64,000 bases of DNA from JAHDDY01 sp964549375 (GCA_964549375.1 CAZJWF010000002.1:26616-90615), one strand, 5' to 3'; numbered from the stretch's first letter, positions 42,741 through 52,284 are shown. The notes: generated from the letters alone by a model not told the origin. Program-made: numbers and translations.

Positions 42741-43490
42741 TCATTCCCCAAGGGCCGCAATTACTTCGTCTGTAAAATCAGCATTCGAAGTAACATTTTG
42801 GATGTCGTCGTCATCCTCTAACGCATCGATCAGCTTCATCAGAGATTTTGCCTGATCGACATCGACGGGATTTGTATTCTGTGGGCGCCAGACAAGTTTC
42901 GCGCTCTCTGCTTCACCCAACGCCTCTTCCAACGCTTTTGACACGTCGTTCAGGTCAGTGTCCGCGCAGAAGATTGTGTGTCCGCTTTCTTCGTCGCTCT
43001 CAACGTCTTCAGCGCCAGCTTCAATTGCTGCTTCAAAAATCGCGTCGGCATTACCAGCACTGGTCGGGTAGAGAATCTGTCCCACACGATCAAACATGAA
43101 ACCGACAGAGCCGGTTTCACCAAGATTTCCGCCACTTTTCGAAAATGTAGAACGTACTGTTGAAGCAGTTCGATTTCGATTGTCCGTCAGCGCTTCTACG
43201 ATCATCGCAACACCGCCGGGCCCATAGCCCTCGTAGCGGATTTCTTCGTAATCATCTCCCTCGCCCGCTTGCGATTTCTTGATCGCGCGTTCGATGTTAT
43301 CTTTAGGCATGGACTGCGATTTTGCTTCGCGAACCGCCAGACGCAATCTCGGGTTTTTCTCAGGATCAGGGTCGCCCATTTTGGCGGCAACTGTGATTTC
43401 TTTCGAAAGCTTCGAGAACAGCTTGGAACGGAGCTTGTCCTGACGCCCTTTGCGGTGCTGAATATTGGCCCATTTGGAATGACCGGCCAT
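42741..43490 (-). CDS. YebC/PmpR family transcriptional regulator
   Basis: A 249-residue protein with the family hallmarks MAGHSKWANIQHRKGRQD at the N-terminus, KSGGNLGETGSVGFMFDR, and DVESDEESGHTIFCAD in the C-terminal half. Family members act as DNA-binding regulators and, as reported for relatives, help ribosomes on polyproline stretches. Upstream in the same direction lies the P1 peptidase gene, 48 nt away. Confidence 0.93.
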   Translation of the reverse strand: MAGHSKWANIQHRKGRQDKLRSKLFSKLSKEITVAAKMGDPDPEKNPRLRLAVREAKSQSMPKDNIERAIKKSQAGEGDDYEEIRYEGYGPGGVAMIVEALTDNRNRTASTVRSTFSKSGGNLGETGSVGFMFDRVGQILYPTSAGNADAIFEAAIEAGAEDVESDEESGHTIFCADTDLNDVSKALEEALGEAESAKLVWRPQNTNPVDVDQAKSLMKLIDALEDDDDIQNVTSNADFTDEVIAALGE

Positions 43491-43538
43491 GAGTCACCTC
43501 GTTATGAAGATTTAGATTTGTGGTGTTTATAGGGGTAG

Positions 43539-44555
43539 CTAACGGGAAACGGAAGCCCGCCTGAAGCTCGGCGCGCGATCTGTTTCGGCAGAGGCTTCCC
43601 AAACACCCCGCGCGACCGCCCTTGCAACACAATCTGCTGCCGCCGAACCGAGGTGAAGGATTTCTTCTGTATCAGCGATCGAAGGCATGTTTGGACATAC
43701 TGCGAAAATTGTATCGCCATCGAACGGTGCATGGCTGGGCCGAATCGCGCGCGCCAAGCCATCTTGCGCCATGATCGCGATACGCCGCAGAGAGGCGCGA
43801 TCCACCGGGACCGAGATCGCAATGATGCCAATGCACGTCGCCTGCCCAACGGCCACACCGCCTTTAGCGTCGCGGGGCAATGGATCGGAAATACGAGACG
43901 ATGGATTGGGTTGGAGGCCACCGAATTCTTGACCGACCTCAAAGGGCCATGCCCAAAAACAATCTCCACTCGGCATAACGGGAGAACCAATCGAGTTAAC
44001 CGCAACCATCGCAGCAACTGCTCCACGGTCGCCCAAATCAAGCGACACCGTGCCCAAACCGCCAAGCCAAGCACCCGCCAGCGCACCAAATCCAGCGCCA
44101 ACAGAGCCACACTTAACCTCTTTCGACGCGTACTCCATCGCTTGAGCAGCAAGGCGTCCGTAAGGTGGGCCTTCACCCCAAGATTTATCACCGCCGTTGT
44201 TCAAATCATAAAGAGACGCCGCGGGTACAATGGGCACCGGAGGCGTACCCGCAACCGGAACGATTCCCTCCTTCTGAGCAGATAATTTTGTTGCAACGGT
44301 ATCGGCAGCACCGAGGCCAAACACTGACCCGCCAGACAACGCAATCGCATGGGCAATGCCTAGAGTTCCATCAGAACCAACCGCATGCGTTTCGCGAGTC
44401 GCTGGACCGCCGCCTCTAACATCCACAGCGCAGCGCAACGCATGATCAAACCGAACGATTGTCACGCCAGTTCGCGCGATGTGGTCCTCGGCATTCCCGA
44501 CGCGAATACCGTCGATGTCCGTCAACGCATTGCGTTGCCCGGAACGAAACGTCAT
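43539..44555 (-). CDS. P1 family peptidase / L-aminopeptidase-D-esterase (DmpA-like)
   Basis: A 338-residue N-terminal-nucleophile-type hydrolase of the DmpA family, which self-cleaves to produce an active Ser. Recognised from TDIDGIRVGNAEDH near the start, DVRGGGPATRETHAV, the SGGSVFGLGAADTV segment, GAGFGALAGAWLGGLGTVS and VAVNSIGSPV. The exact cleavage Ser cannot be fixed by eye. Its ATG overlaps the stop of the sensor kinase gene (ATGA). Confidence 0.85.
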   Translation of the reverse strand: MTFRSGQRNALTDIDGIRVGNAEDHIARTGVTIVRFDHALRCAVDVRGGGPATRETHAVGSDGTLGIAHAIALSGGSVFGLGAADTVATKLSAQKEGIVPVAGTPPVPIVPAASLYDLNNGGDKSWGEGPPYGRLAAQAMEYASKEVKCGSVGAGFGALAGAWLGGLGTVSLDLGDRGAVAAMVAVNSIGSPVMPSGDCFWAWPFEVGQEFGGLQPNPSSRISDPLPRDAKGGVAVGQATCIGIIAISVPVDRASLRRIAIMAQDGLARAIRPSHAPFDGDTIFAVCPNMPSIADTEEILHLGSAAADCVARAVARGVWEASAETDRAPSFRRASVSR

Positions 44556-45946
44556 ACAGCAGTTGCCGTATCGGGGATTGTTACGCGAAAACAGGTTCCC
44601 TCTGTGGTGCTGTCAAGCAACTCGACCGTACCGCCGTGGCCGCGCGCAAGTTCAAGCGCAATGGCCAACCCCAACCCACTACCGCCCTTTCGCACACCGC
44701 CCTTAAAAGCTTTAAAGAGGTTTTCACGCGCGACGATTGGCATGCCCGGACCGTCATCAATCACGTCTATCTCCGCTTTGTCATCGTATCGACGGGCCGC
44801 AAGAGAAACGGTTCCCCCCTTGCCCGTCGCCTCCAATGCCTGCGCCGCATTCCTCGCGAGATTATAGACAATCCGGTAAAGTTGATCAGGGTCTGCTTCG
44901 ACATAGACCTCTGGCTTACAATCAACTTCGATTTTCACATTCTGGGAATGTGCGACCGACAAATGATCCTGAACCTCATTCAAAAACGTCGTCATGATGA
45001 TCCGACGCCGTTCTGGTTCCAGTTCCTCAGCTTTTCCGAATTCCAAGGTACGCTCGCATAGAGCCGTCGCGCGGTCGAGAGATCGCAGCAATTTGGGCGC
45101 CGTCTTGGCAACCATCGGATCCTGACTTGTTTCTAGCCGATCCGTCAGAATCTGCGCCGACGCGAGGATATTTCGCAGGTCGTGATTGATCTTCGCAACC
45201 GCTTCACCCAATCCGGCAAGGCGCGTTTTTTGTTTTAAAGATGCACGCAGCTCTGTTTGCATGGCTGCCAGTTCGAGTTGAGCTTCACCAATTTCACCCC
45301 GGCCCGTTCCGGGTGAGATAATCGTTGCCGCTTCAGGCGCTTGGCGAAAAGCGATCATATTTGATGTGACTTGACGAATAGGCCGAACCAGCCACCGATT
45401 GAGGCTTACAAACACCAATCCGGCAGTCAGGAGCGAAATAACCAGCGAAACCAGTAAAACGCGCACGCCAAAGGCCACCATTGCCTCTCGCAACTGTGTC
45501 TCCCTTAGGGTTATCTCGATCTTGTCTCCCATCGGGTTTCGCGCTGCTTCCGGCGAGCCCATCACTCGAATTACCCGCGTCGGATCATTGCGGGCCAACA
45601 CAGCGAAGCCTTCAAGCAGATCGTCAAGGATTGAATGGTTATCTAAATCGAACGTCTCGTTGACCGGGTCAGCCCAATTACCGCGCAAGACCGGCAGACG
45701 TGCCCCGTTCCGCTGCAAGGCAATTGATCGGACCTCAGCACTTTGTAGGAGGTCCATTTCATTGTCAGAAGCGACTTCACGATCCAACAAAGCGAGCGCC
45801 ACGATATTCGATGCCGCTAGCCGCTCTTTAAGGTAGTCGACCCGAAACCGTGCGACAGACGGCGCAAACACGAGAACCTCTGCCAGCATCACGAACAAAA
45901 TCGTGAGAATAAGCAGTCGTCCTGACAAACTTCGCAACATTCGCAT
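44552..45946 (-). CDS. sensor histidine kinase, two membrane segments
   Basis: A 464-residue kinase. The first hydrophobic segment is residues 8-30, the second near 140-165, with a sensor loop between and a HAMP-like stretch after. The phospho-accepting His is in INHDLRN near residue 254; the catalytic domain has N-box LARNAAQALE, G1 DDGPGMP and G2 GGSGLGLAIA. No response regulator gene adjoins it, so it is an orphan. It overlaps the P1 peptidase gene and follows the oxidoreductase gene after about 30 nt. Confidence 0.87.
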   Translation of the reverse strand: MRMLRSLSGRLLILTILFVMLAEVLVFAPSVARFRVDYLKERLAASNIVALALLDREVASDNEMDLLQSAEVRSIALQRNGARLPVLRGNWADPVNETFDLDNHSILDDLLEGFAVLARNDPTRVIRVMGSPEAARNPMGDKIEITLRETQLREAMVAFGVRVLLVSLVISLLTAGLVFVSLNRWLVRPIRQVTSNMIAFRQAPEAATIISPGTGRGEIGEAQLELAAMQTELRASLKQKTRLAGLGEAVAKINHDLRNILASAQILTDRLETSQDPMVAKTAPKLLRSLDRATALCERTLEFGKAEELEPERRRIIMTTFLNEVQDHLSVAHSQNVKIEVDCKPEVYVEADPDQLYRIVYNLARNAAQALEATGKGGTVSLAARRYDDKAEIDVIDDGPGMPIVARENLFKAFKGGVRKGGSGLGLAIALELARGHGGTVELLDSTTEGTCFRVTIPDTATAV

Positions 45947-45975
45947 ACAGGCGAAGCCTTTCTGTTGCCTTCGAC

Positions 45976-47394
45976 CTAGCCAAACCTAGAAAGGAATCTA
46001 ACGATTTTTCTCGTCCGATCACTAAATAGCTTGGGAGTATAATAACTTCCAGCGACACGTTTACTCGCTTCGCCTAACGTCGGATATGGCGCAACATATC
46101 CTGCCATTGCACCAATCTTGTGTTTGTTCGCAATGGCAAACGCCCACATGTGGATCATCTCGCCAGCCCCTTTTCCGACGATAGATGCACCAACGATCTT
46201 TGATCCTTTAAGAACAACTTTTATCAGGCCTTTTCCTGTACGCTCCGCCTGAGCACGGTCGGTTTCATTAGCGGCAAACCGTAAAACCGAAACGCCGTTC
46301 CCAAATTTTGTCTTCGCTTGATCTTCAGTCAACCCGACATGGGCAATTTCCGGGTCAACATACGTTACCCAGGGGATATGATCAGTCGAAGCCTTCGCCC
46401 AAAACATCTGAAAAAGGGCGCTGCGAATGACAACACCGGCATGATAACCTGCAACGTGGGTGAATTGCAGCCCGCCGGTCACGTCGCCAATGGCAAAGAC
46501 CTTTTTATTTGTCGTCTTTAGGTGTGCATCAACTGAGATACCTCGGCGGTTATACTCAACTCCGGCTTTTTCCAGATCCAATCCGTCAACATTTGCCTGT
46601 CGCCCAACGGCCATGAGCAAGTGCGTGCCTTCCACGATTTCTCCACCTTGCAGGTAGACTTGAATTTTCCCATTTTCATTCGAGACCTTTTCCGCGAGTG
46701 CATTTTCGCGAATATCCAGTCCTTCAGCTCGGAGGTTCTCTAACGCGATTTCGGTTAACTCGGGGTCGTCTTTTCCAAGGGCTTTCGCACCTTCCAAAAC
46801 CACCACATCAGCACCAAGGCGACGGTGTGCCTGCGCCATTTCCATCCCGATCGGGCCACCACCAACAATAATCAGCTTTTCGGGCAGTCCAGTATTGTCG
46901 AAAATTGTCTCGTTCGTGAAATAAGGGGTGTCCTGCAGACCCTCAATAGGCGGCACAAAAGGCGAGGAGCCAGTCGATATCACAACGCGGCGCGCATCAA
47001 TCGTGTATCCGCCCGCTTCGACAGTGGTTGGACCAACAAATTTCGCGCCATCCCGGATGACAGTGCATCCCAAACCTTCAAACCGCTCTTGACTGTCGTG
47101 TGGTGCAATACCTGCAATCACGGCTTTGACGTGGGCGTTTACAGCGACAAAGTCGACTTTTGGTTCATCGACAGCAACACCATACTTCTCACCTGAGCGG
47201 TGCGCGTGAGCCGACTTCGCGGCGGCGAGCAGGGCCTTCGATGGCACACAGCCATAATTCAGGCAGTCACCGCCCATTTCTCCCTTTTCAATCAGAGCTA
47301 CAGAAGCGCCCATCTGCACTGCACCAGCCGCAACCGATAAACCGCCAGAACCCGCACCGATTACACAAAGATCAACTTTTAAATTCTCAGACAT
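45976..47394 (-). CDS. dihydrolipoyl dehydrogenase/mercuric-reductase-like FAD disulfide oxidoreductase
   Basis: A 472-residue class I flavoprotein disulfide reductase with FAD motif CVIGAGSGGLSVAAGA, redox pair GGDCLNYGCVPSK, NAD motif IIVGGGPIGMEMAQAHRR and FAD contact VFAIGDVTGG. The C-terminal end has YPTLGEASKR rather than the His-Pro-Thr pair of true lipoamide dehydrogenases, resembling MerA-like and membrane-associated reductases. The gene overlaps the VTT membrane gene by 8 nt; such VTT/reductase pairs also occur as fusions in other bacteria. Confidence 0.88.
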   Translation of the reverse strand: MSENLKVDLCVIGAGSGGLSVAAGAVQMGASVALIEKGEMGGDCLNYGCVPSKALLAAAKSAHAHRSGEKYGVAVDEPKVDFVAVNAHVKAVIAGIAPHDSQERFEGLGCTVIRDGAKFVGPTTVEAGGYTIDARRVVISTGSSPFVPPIEGLQDTPYFTNETIFDNTGLPEKLIIVGGGPIGMEMAQAHRRLGADVVVLEGAKALGKDDPELTEIALENLRAEGLDIRENALAEKVSNENGKIQVYLQGGEIVEGTHLLMAVGRQANVDGLDLEKAGVEYNRRGISVDAHLKTTNKKVFAIGDVTGGLQFTHVAGYHAGVVIRSALFQMFWAKASTDHIPWVTYVDPEIAHVGLTEDQAKTKFGNGVSVLRFAANETDRAQAERTGKGLIKVVLKGSKIVGASIVGKGAGEMIHMWAFAIANKHKIGAMAGYVAPYPTLGEASKRVAGSYYTPKLFSDRTRKIVRFLSRFG

Positions 47395-48145
47395 CCGCCT
47401 CGTCTCTCACAGTATCGGGTTTGCCCCGTACCTTTTTGATAATAATTGGCATGATCGCCAAGGCCGTCAGAGCTGCAAAAGGCCCCCAGACTGCTGGCTC
47501 AGCAAATACATTCAGAGAAATCTCATCGCCCTTCGCAAACACCTCTCCGAGACCTGTGCCGATTGACGTATAAACTGCCGTTCCGGGCAAAATACCAAGG
47601 AAAGTTGTCCAAACATACGTAAACAGTGAAACGCCGAAAAATGCCGGTAATAGATTGGCGACGAAGAACGGCAGAGCTGGCACGAGGCGCAGCAGAAATA
47701 GGAAACTAATCTCGTTTTCTTGGAAGCCCTTCTCAAATTTTTCCATCCACGGGCCAGCGCGCTCTTTCAATGATTCGCCAAAGCTGGTTTTAGCAGCAAG
47801 GAAAATACAAGCCGCACCTGTCGTCGCACCAATGACTGTCAGCAGAGTTCCGGGCACCAAACCAAACAGGAAACCGCCTGTAAGTGTCATGAATGCAGCG
47901 CCGGGAATCGAGAACGCCACGACCGTCACATAAGCCGCGACGTACGCCAAAGCAGCGAGCAAGTAGTTGTTGTCCCGCCAGGCCAGCAACGCTTCTCGGT
48001 TCTCCTTGAGGGTATCTAACGTCAGATATTCACGCAGAAAAATGAACCCAAGGAGTGCCCCCCCCGCAAGAACGAACACTGGAAGGAAGCGGGCGAACCC
48101 CTTTTCCTTATGCGACGCCCCTTGCGATGCGGTTGTGTCTGCCAT
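47387..48145 (-). CDS. TVP38/TMEM64 family membrane protein (VTT domain)
   Basis: A 252-residue membrane protein with the VTT motif region (FSIPGAAFMTLTGGFLFGLVPG, and FLLRLVPALPFFVANLLPAFF). About five helices. DedA/VTT proteins are thought to move lipids or act in membrane stress. I start at the ATG 48145 (GGAAGAA upstream); the frame begins six codons earlier. It is the first gene of a minus-strand operon with the flavoprotein reductase. Confidence 0.87.
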   Translation of the reverse strand: MADTTASQGASHKEKGFARFLPVFVLAGGALLGFIFLREYLTLDTLKENREALLAWRDNNYLLAALAYVAAYVTVVAFSIPGAAFMTLTGGFLFGLVPGTLLTVIGATTGAACIFLAAKTSFGESLKERAGPWMEKFEKGFQENEISFLFLLRLVPALPFFVANLLPAFFGVSLFTYVWTTFLGILPGTAVYTSIGTGLGEVFAKGDEISLNVFAEPAVWGPFAALTALAIMPIIIKKVRGKPDTVRDEADV

Positions 48146-48309
48146 GTCTTTTTCTTCCGTCATGGTTAATGAAACTAGCCCTTTCTGGCCGCTCTGGCGT
48201 TATCGCTGATTATGTTTATCGGAGTGAGGTACATCACAGTGCATTGAGCAAGCGTGAAATTCCCGCGAACGATTGAAACAATTCGATACTTTCTAAAGCG
48301 TTCCGCCCG

Positions 48310-48338
48310 TTGACGCGAGCGAATGCCGCGTCTATACA
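48310..48338 (+). promoter_or_regulatory. sigma-70-type promoter of rpmH
   Basis: TTGACG (48310-48315) and TATACA (48333-48338) are spaced by 17 nt, a near-consensus housekeeping promoter, about 88 nt before the rpmH start. Confidence 0.75.
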
Positions 48339-48425
48339 GCCGCTCTCTCACCCAAGTCTGCAAGGCGGGGTGTTTTAGTAATTCTGTGATGTCGCAAGAC
48401 CTCCAATAATAATAGGAGCGGCCCC

Positions 48426-48560
48426 TTGAAACGCACGTTTCAACCCAGCAACCGCGTTCGCAAGAACCGTCACGGCTTCCGCGCGCGTATGGCGACCAAA
48501 AACGGTCGTAAAATCCTCAATGCCCGCCGTTCCCGTGGACGGAAAAAGCTCAGCGCTTGA
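48426..48560 (+). CDS. rpmH: 50S ribosomal protein L34
   Basis: A 44-residue basic protein with the L34 core (TFQPSNRVRKNRHGFRARMA; ending G-R-K-K-L-S-A). The start is TTG at 48426, with AGGAG 7 nt upstream; no ATG lies in a usable place. It opens the rpmH-rnpA-yidD-yidC-engB block, a conserved chromosomal arrangement. The gene is short enough to be missed by length-limited ORF calls. Confidence 0.95.
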   Translation: MKRTFQPSNRVRKNRHGFRARMATKNGRKILNARRSRGRKKLSA

Positions 48561-48570
48561 TAATTCCGGC

Positions 48571-48933
48571 ATGAGCGCAGAGCCATCTGCGCTCGTCGGA
48601 TTGCGATACCGGCGGGACTTTCTCGCCGCAGCGAAAGCCCGAAAGGCCGTTACTGACGGATTTATACTTCAGAATCGGACCAGAAACGACGGTTTGGACG
48701 TAATCCGGGTTGGCTTTACTGCCTCAAAAAAGGTCGGAAACGCCGTTATCCGAAATCGTTCTAAGCGGCGATTGAGGGAACTTGCTCGGAAGATGTTACC
48801 CAAAATTGGTACTTCTGGCTGCGATTACGTGTTAATTGCCCGAAAAACTGCAACAATCGAACTGCCGTTTGAGAAATTGCGCGCTGATCTAGCCCATGCG
48901 ATCGAACGTTGTCATCCTTCGGTAAAACGATGA
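48571..48933 (+). CDS. rnpA: ribonuclease P protein component
   Basis: A 120-residue basic protein that assists the RNase P RNA in trimming tRNA 5' ends. The RNR-type motif is IRNRSKRRLRELAR near residue 62. I start at ATG 48571, 10 nt after the L34 stop, rather than the extended frame overlapping rpmH. Its stop overlaps the yidD start (ATGA). Confidence 0.94.
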   Translation: MSAEPSALVGLRYRRDFLAAAKARKAVTDGFILQNRTRNDGLDVIRVGFTASKKVGNAVIRNRSKRRLRELARKMLPKIGTSGCDYVLIARKTATIELPFEKLRADLAHAIERCHPSVKR

Positions 48934-49178
48934 TCCGGCGCAATATCATCAGACTGATAAAACTCCCGCTTCATATCTATCGCTTCGTCCTATCACCTCT
49001 GATTGCATCAAATTGTCGATTTCAACCCACATGTTCGGCATATGCACTGGAAGCGCTCGATCGTCACGGCCCGATCAAAGGAACATCGTTGGCCGTTCGC
49101 CGGGTGATACGCTGTAGGCCGGGCAGCGGAAGTGGCTTTGATCCCGTTCCTCCACCTGATGAGCCGCAAAACTCTTGA
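48930..49178 (+). CDS. yidD: membrane protein insertion efficiency factor YidD
   Basis: An 82-residue protein with the cysteine motif NCRFQPTCSAYALEAL, HGPIKGTSLAVRR, RCRPG and DPVP near the end. It assists YidC. Its ATG overlaps the rnpA stop; yidC begins 84 nt downstream. Confidence 0.94.
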   Translation: MIRRNIIRLIKLPLHIYRFVLSPLIASNCRFQPTCSAYALEALDRHGPIKGTSLAVRRVIRCRPGSGSGFDPVPPPDEPQNS

Positions 49179-49262
49179 CCTATTGGCCTCAGACCGCTTG
49201 AACCATCGCGACCAGCAAACAACCTGCTGTGGTAGAAATTTCCCAGACTTCGGAGCCAATGA

Positions 49263-51053
49263 ATGGGCGACCAGAAAAACCTGATTCTCGCAGCAGTGCT
49301 GAGTTTTCTCGTCATCGGACTTTGGGAAGCCTTCGTCATTGGGCCGCAGAGGGAACAAGCTCGAATCGCGCAGGAAACGCAGGCAGCTCAGCAAGCCCTT
49401 AACCCTGCAAATGTTGAAAACGGAGCGTCTAGTCCGGGTGGGTTTGTTGCCCCGGCCCAAGCAGTCGTATTATCGCGTGACGACGCACTCGCCAAAAGCC
49501 AACGTGTCTCAATTGATAGCCCAGCCGTCGATGGCTCCATCTCTCTCATCGGTGGTCGTATTGATGACCTGAACCTGAAAGACTATCACGTCACCATTGA
49601 GGAAGGTTCTCCTGAAGTTACGCTTCTATCTCCGGAGAATGGCCCCAATCCTTACTATTCCGTCTTTGGTTGGTTTGGCGCAAATGCCGGTGAATTGCCC
49701 GGTCTCAAAACAGAATGGACTCAAGTTGAGGGGGGAACACTTGGCTTAGATCAACCCGTCGTTCTGGAATGGGTGAATGATAAAGGTCTCATTTTTCGCA
49801 AACGCTATGAGATCGACAAAGATTACCTCTTCACTGTCACTCAAGACGTCACGAACCCACTCGAAGAGGCGGTGACTTTGCGGCCCTATGGACTAATTGC
49901 CCGCCACGGTGAACCGGATACCCTCGGCATGTATCTCCTACACGAGGGTGCAATTGGAGCCTCTGACGGAATTACGGAAGAGTTGGATTACGACGAGTTC
50001 GCAGAATCGCCATTTGAGCGCGCTGAAAACGCGAATATCAAAAAGATCGATGTCGCCGAAAACGGATATATCGGTTTCACCGACAAATATTGGATGACTG
50101 CGCTGATCCCCGAACCGGGGAGAGCATTCACCGCCGCATATAAAGTTGGTGTCAAAGCGGAAGTTTATCAAACGGATGTGCGCCTCGACGCCGTTTCCGT
50201 TGCTCCGGGTGAAAGCGCGAGTAGTAAAATTCACTTCTTTGCCGGCGCAAAGCGCGCCGAGGTCCTGAAACAGTATGAAGACGCGCTTGGGGTCGACCGC
50301 CTCTATGATGCGATTGACTGGGGTTGGTTCTATTTTCTGACCAAACCATTCTTCTGGCTACTCAGCACCATTTACAAACTAGTCGGAAATTTTGGCGTTG
50401 CGATTATATTGCTGACCTGCCTCGTGAAAATGGTGATGTTTCCGCTGGCCTATAAATCTTACGTCTCAATGGGACGGATGAAAAAGCTTCAACCACAAAC
50501 CGAGAAAATTAGAGAGAAACACAAAGAAGACCCGCAAGCGATGCAGCGGGCAATGATGGACCTTTACAAAAAAGAGAAGGTCAATCCGGCGGCTGGCTGT
50601 TTGCCGATCTTGCTACAAATCCCGGTGTTCTTCGCGCTCTATAAGGTCTTGTTTGTGACCCTAGAAATGCGCCATGCGCCATTCTTCGGTTGGATCAAAG
50701 ACCTGTCCGCACCGGATCCGACAAGTATCTTCACTGGCTTCGGCTTATTCGATTGGTCACTGCCGACATTTTTGCTCATCGGGATTTGGCCGATCATCAT
50801 GGGCATCACGATGTGGATGCAGATGCAATTGAACCCTGCGCCACCGGACCCGATCCAGAAGAAAATCTTCGCCTGGATGCCGGTGTTCTTTACATTGCTG
50901 CTCGGATCATTCCCTGCGGGCCTCGTGATCTACTGGACCGCAAACAATATCCTTACGATTATCCAACAAGCCACGATTATGAAGTCGCAAGGCGCGAAAA
51001 TTGAGCTGTGGGATAATATGAAAGGTCTGTTCAGCCGCAAGAAAACGGAATGA
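49263..51053 (+). CDS. yidC: membrane protein insertase YidC
   Basis: A 596-residue insertase. An N-terminal helix (LILAAVLSFLVIGLWEAFVI) is followed by a large periplasmic domain to about residue 360, then the five-helix core with VAIILLTCLVKMVMFPLAYKSYVSMGRMKKLQP, the hydrophilic groove Arg, and NPAAGCLPILLQIPVFFALYKVL, with FPAGLVIYWTANN near the end. Long 596-residue form is typical of Gram-negative YidC. It overlaps the engB start (ATGA). Confidence 0.96.
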   Translation: MGDQKNLILAAVLSFLVIGLWEAFVIGPQREQARIAQETQAAQQALNPANVENGASSPGGFVAPAQAVVLSRDDALAKSQRVSIDSPAVDGSISLIGGRIDDLNLKDYHVTIEEGSPEVTLLSPENGPNPYYSVFGWFGANAGELPGLKTEWTQVEGGTLGLDQPVVLEWVNDKGLIFRKRYEIDKDYLFTVTQDVTNPLEEAVTLRPYGLIARHGEPDTLGMYLLHEGAIGASDGITEELDYDEFAESPFERAENANIKKIDVAENGYIGFTDKYWMTALIPEPGRAFTAAYKVGVKAEVYQTDVRLDAVSVAPGESASSKIHFFAGAKRAEVLKQYEDALGVDRLYDAIDWGWFYFLTKPFFWLLSTIYKLVGNFGVAIILLTCLVKMVMFPLAYKSYVSMGRMKKLQPQTEKIREKHKEDPQAMQRAMMDLYKKEKVNPAAGCLPILLQIPVFFALYKVLFVTLEMRHAPFFGWIKDLSAPDPTSIFTGFGLFDWSLPTFLLIGIWPIIMGITMWMQMQLNPAPPDPIQKKIFAWMPVFFTLLLGSFPAGLVIYWTANNILTIIQQATIMKSQGAKIELWDNMKGLFSRKKTE

Positions 51054-51703
51054 CACCCTATACCGAAGCGGAAATTGAATCTGGGCGGCTGCTGTTCGCC
51101 CGCGAAGCCGAGTTCATTATTGGTGCCGCACGCTTGGAGCAACTGCCCGCTGGTGATCGTTTCGAAATCTGTTTCGCCGGTCGCTCCAACGTCGGCAAAT
51201 CAAGCCTGATCAACGCACTCACGGGACGTAAAAACCTTGCCCGCGCATCAAACACTCCGGGACGCACGCAGCAGCTTAATTATTTTGCATTATCTCACCC
51301 GGATATTACCGATCTCTATCTTGTTGATCTGCCGGGATACGGCTACGCCAAGGCTCCAAAATCGGAGGTAGAACGCTGGCAAGGCGTGCTGCGAGGCTAT
51401 CTGTCTGGGCGTGCAAGTCTGCGACGTTGCTTCCTCCTAATCGACTCTCGGCACGGCGTAAAAGCAGTCGATACAGAAATAATGGATATGCTCGATACAG
51501 CAGCGGTAAGCTATCAGACCGTGCTAACCAAAGCTGACAAGGTTAAAGCATCGGCACTCGATAAGGTCATCGAGGTGACCGCGAAGACCATAGGCAAACG
51601 CCCCGCCGCCTATCCACAGCTGATTATCACTTCAGCCGAACAACAAGAAGGCATCGAAGACCTGCGCGCTGCCATTGTCCGCTTGGCGTTAGAAATCGGC
51701 TAA
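51050..51703 (+). CDS. engB: ribosome biogenesis GTP-binding protein EngB (YihA/YsxC)
   Basis: A 217-residue TRAFAC GTPase: G1 GRSNVGKSSL near residue 44, G2/G3 NTPGRTQQL and DLPGYGYAKA, G4 TKADK, G5 SAEQQEG. It acts in 50S subunit assembly. It is coupled to yidC, and converges with the molybdenum-hydroxylase operon, overlapping the end of the DUF1185 gene by 4 nt. Confidence 0.95.
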   Translation: MTPYTEAEIESGRLLFAREAEFIIGAARLEQLPAGDRFEICFAGRSNVGKSSLINALTGRKNLARASNTPGRTQQLNYFALSHPDITDLYLVDLPGYGYAKAPKSEVERWQGVLRGYLSGRASLRRCFLLIDSRHGVKAVDTEIMDMLDTAAVSYQTVLTKADKVKASALDKVIEVTAKTIGKRPAAYPQLIITSAEQQEGIEDLRAAIVRLALEIG

Positions 51704-52284
51704 CGCAGCCCGTCTTCACCCTTTGCGTCTTTGGCTTCCAGTCCGCCCACGCGCGGCAGAGGGCGACCTGAGTCTGTCACCGAAATGGCAACCATGATCT
51801 CATTGGTGCGGGGGGCATCATTGATGCGGACCTCCATTCCATCAAAATGCGAGCGGACATAGGCGGCATCTTTATGACCCAGAGGAATATCGAGTGGCGC
51901 ACCCATCGATCCCATCTTTTTGGAGGACGGAACCAGCGCTGCACCTTTTTCAACAGCGGCGCGTAACGGTTTTCCCATTTGCGGGTGTAGGAGCGCAGCG
52001 GCATGTTCCAGTTCTCCGGTCTCGCCTACCATTGCAGCCTTGCCGTAACTTTCCGCCTCTTGCGGCGTGATACCAAGCGCCGCAACGCATTTCTCTCCGA
52101 GCATCCCGCCAAGTTCCGCACCTATTTCCATCAAAAGTGAGAGATCTTCGACGTATTGACCGGCATATGGATTTTCGATCACGGCAATCGCTGCTGCGCG
52201 ACGAGTCGGCGGTGAAATCGTTTGGCCTTGTTCCGACAGCGTCTCTTCAACAGTTACAACAATTTTGCGAATTTTAGCTTTCAT
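51700..52284 (-). CDS. DUF1185 / amino acid synthesis-like family protein
   Basis: A 194-residue protein of the AA_synth/DUF1185 family, of unproven function despite the name. Recognised from KIRKIVVTVEETLSEQGQ, RAAAIAVIENPYAGQYVEDL, GKAAMVGETGELEHAAALLHP, and FDGMEVRINDAPRTNEIMVAI. It is the last gene of a five-gene minus-strand operon and overlaps the preceding gene (ATGA). Its recurrence beside UPF0280 suggests a shared pathway, possibly handling a heterocycle degradation product. Confidence 0.85.
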   Translation of the reverse strand: MKAKIRKIVVTVEETLSEQGQTISPPTRRAAAIAVIENPYAGQYVEDLSLLMEIGAELGGMLGEKCVAALGITPQEAESYGKAAMVGETGELEHAAALLHPQMGKPLRAAVEKGAALVPSSKKMGSMGAPLDIPLGHKDAAYVRSHFDGMEVRINDAPRTNEIMVAISVTDSGRPLPRVGGLEAKDAKGEDGLR

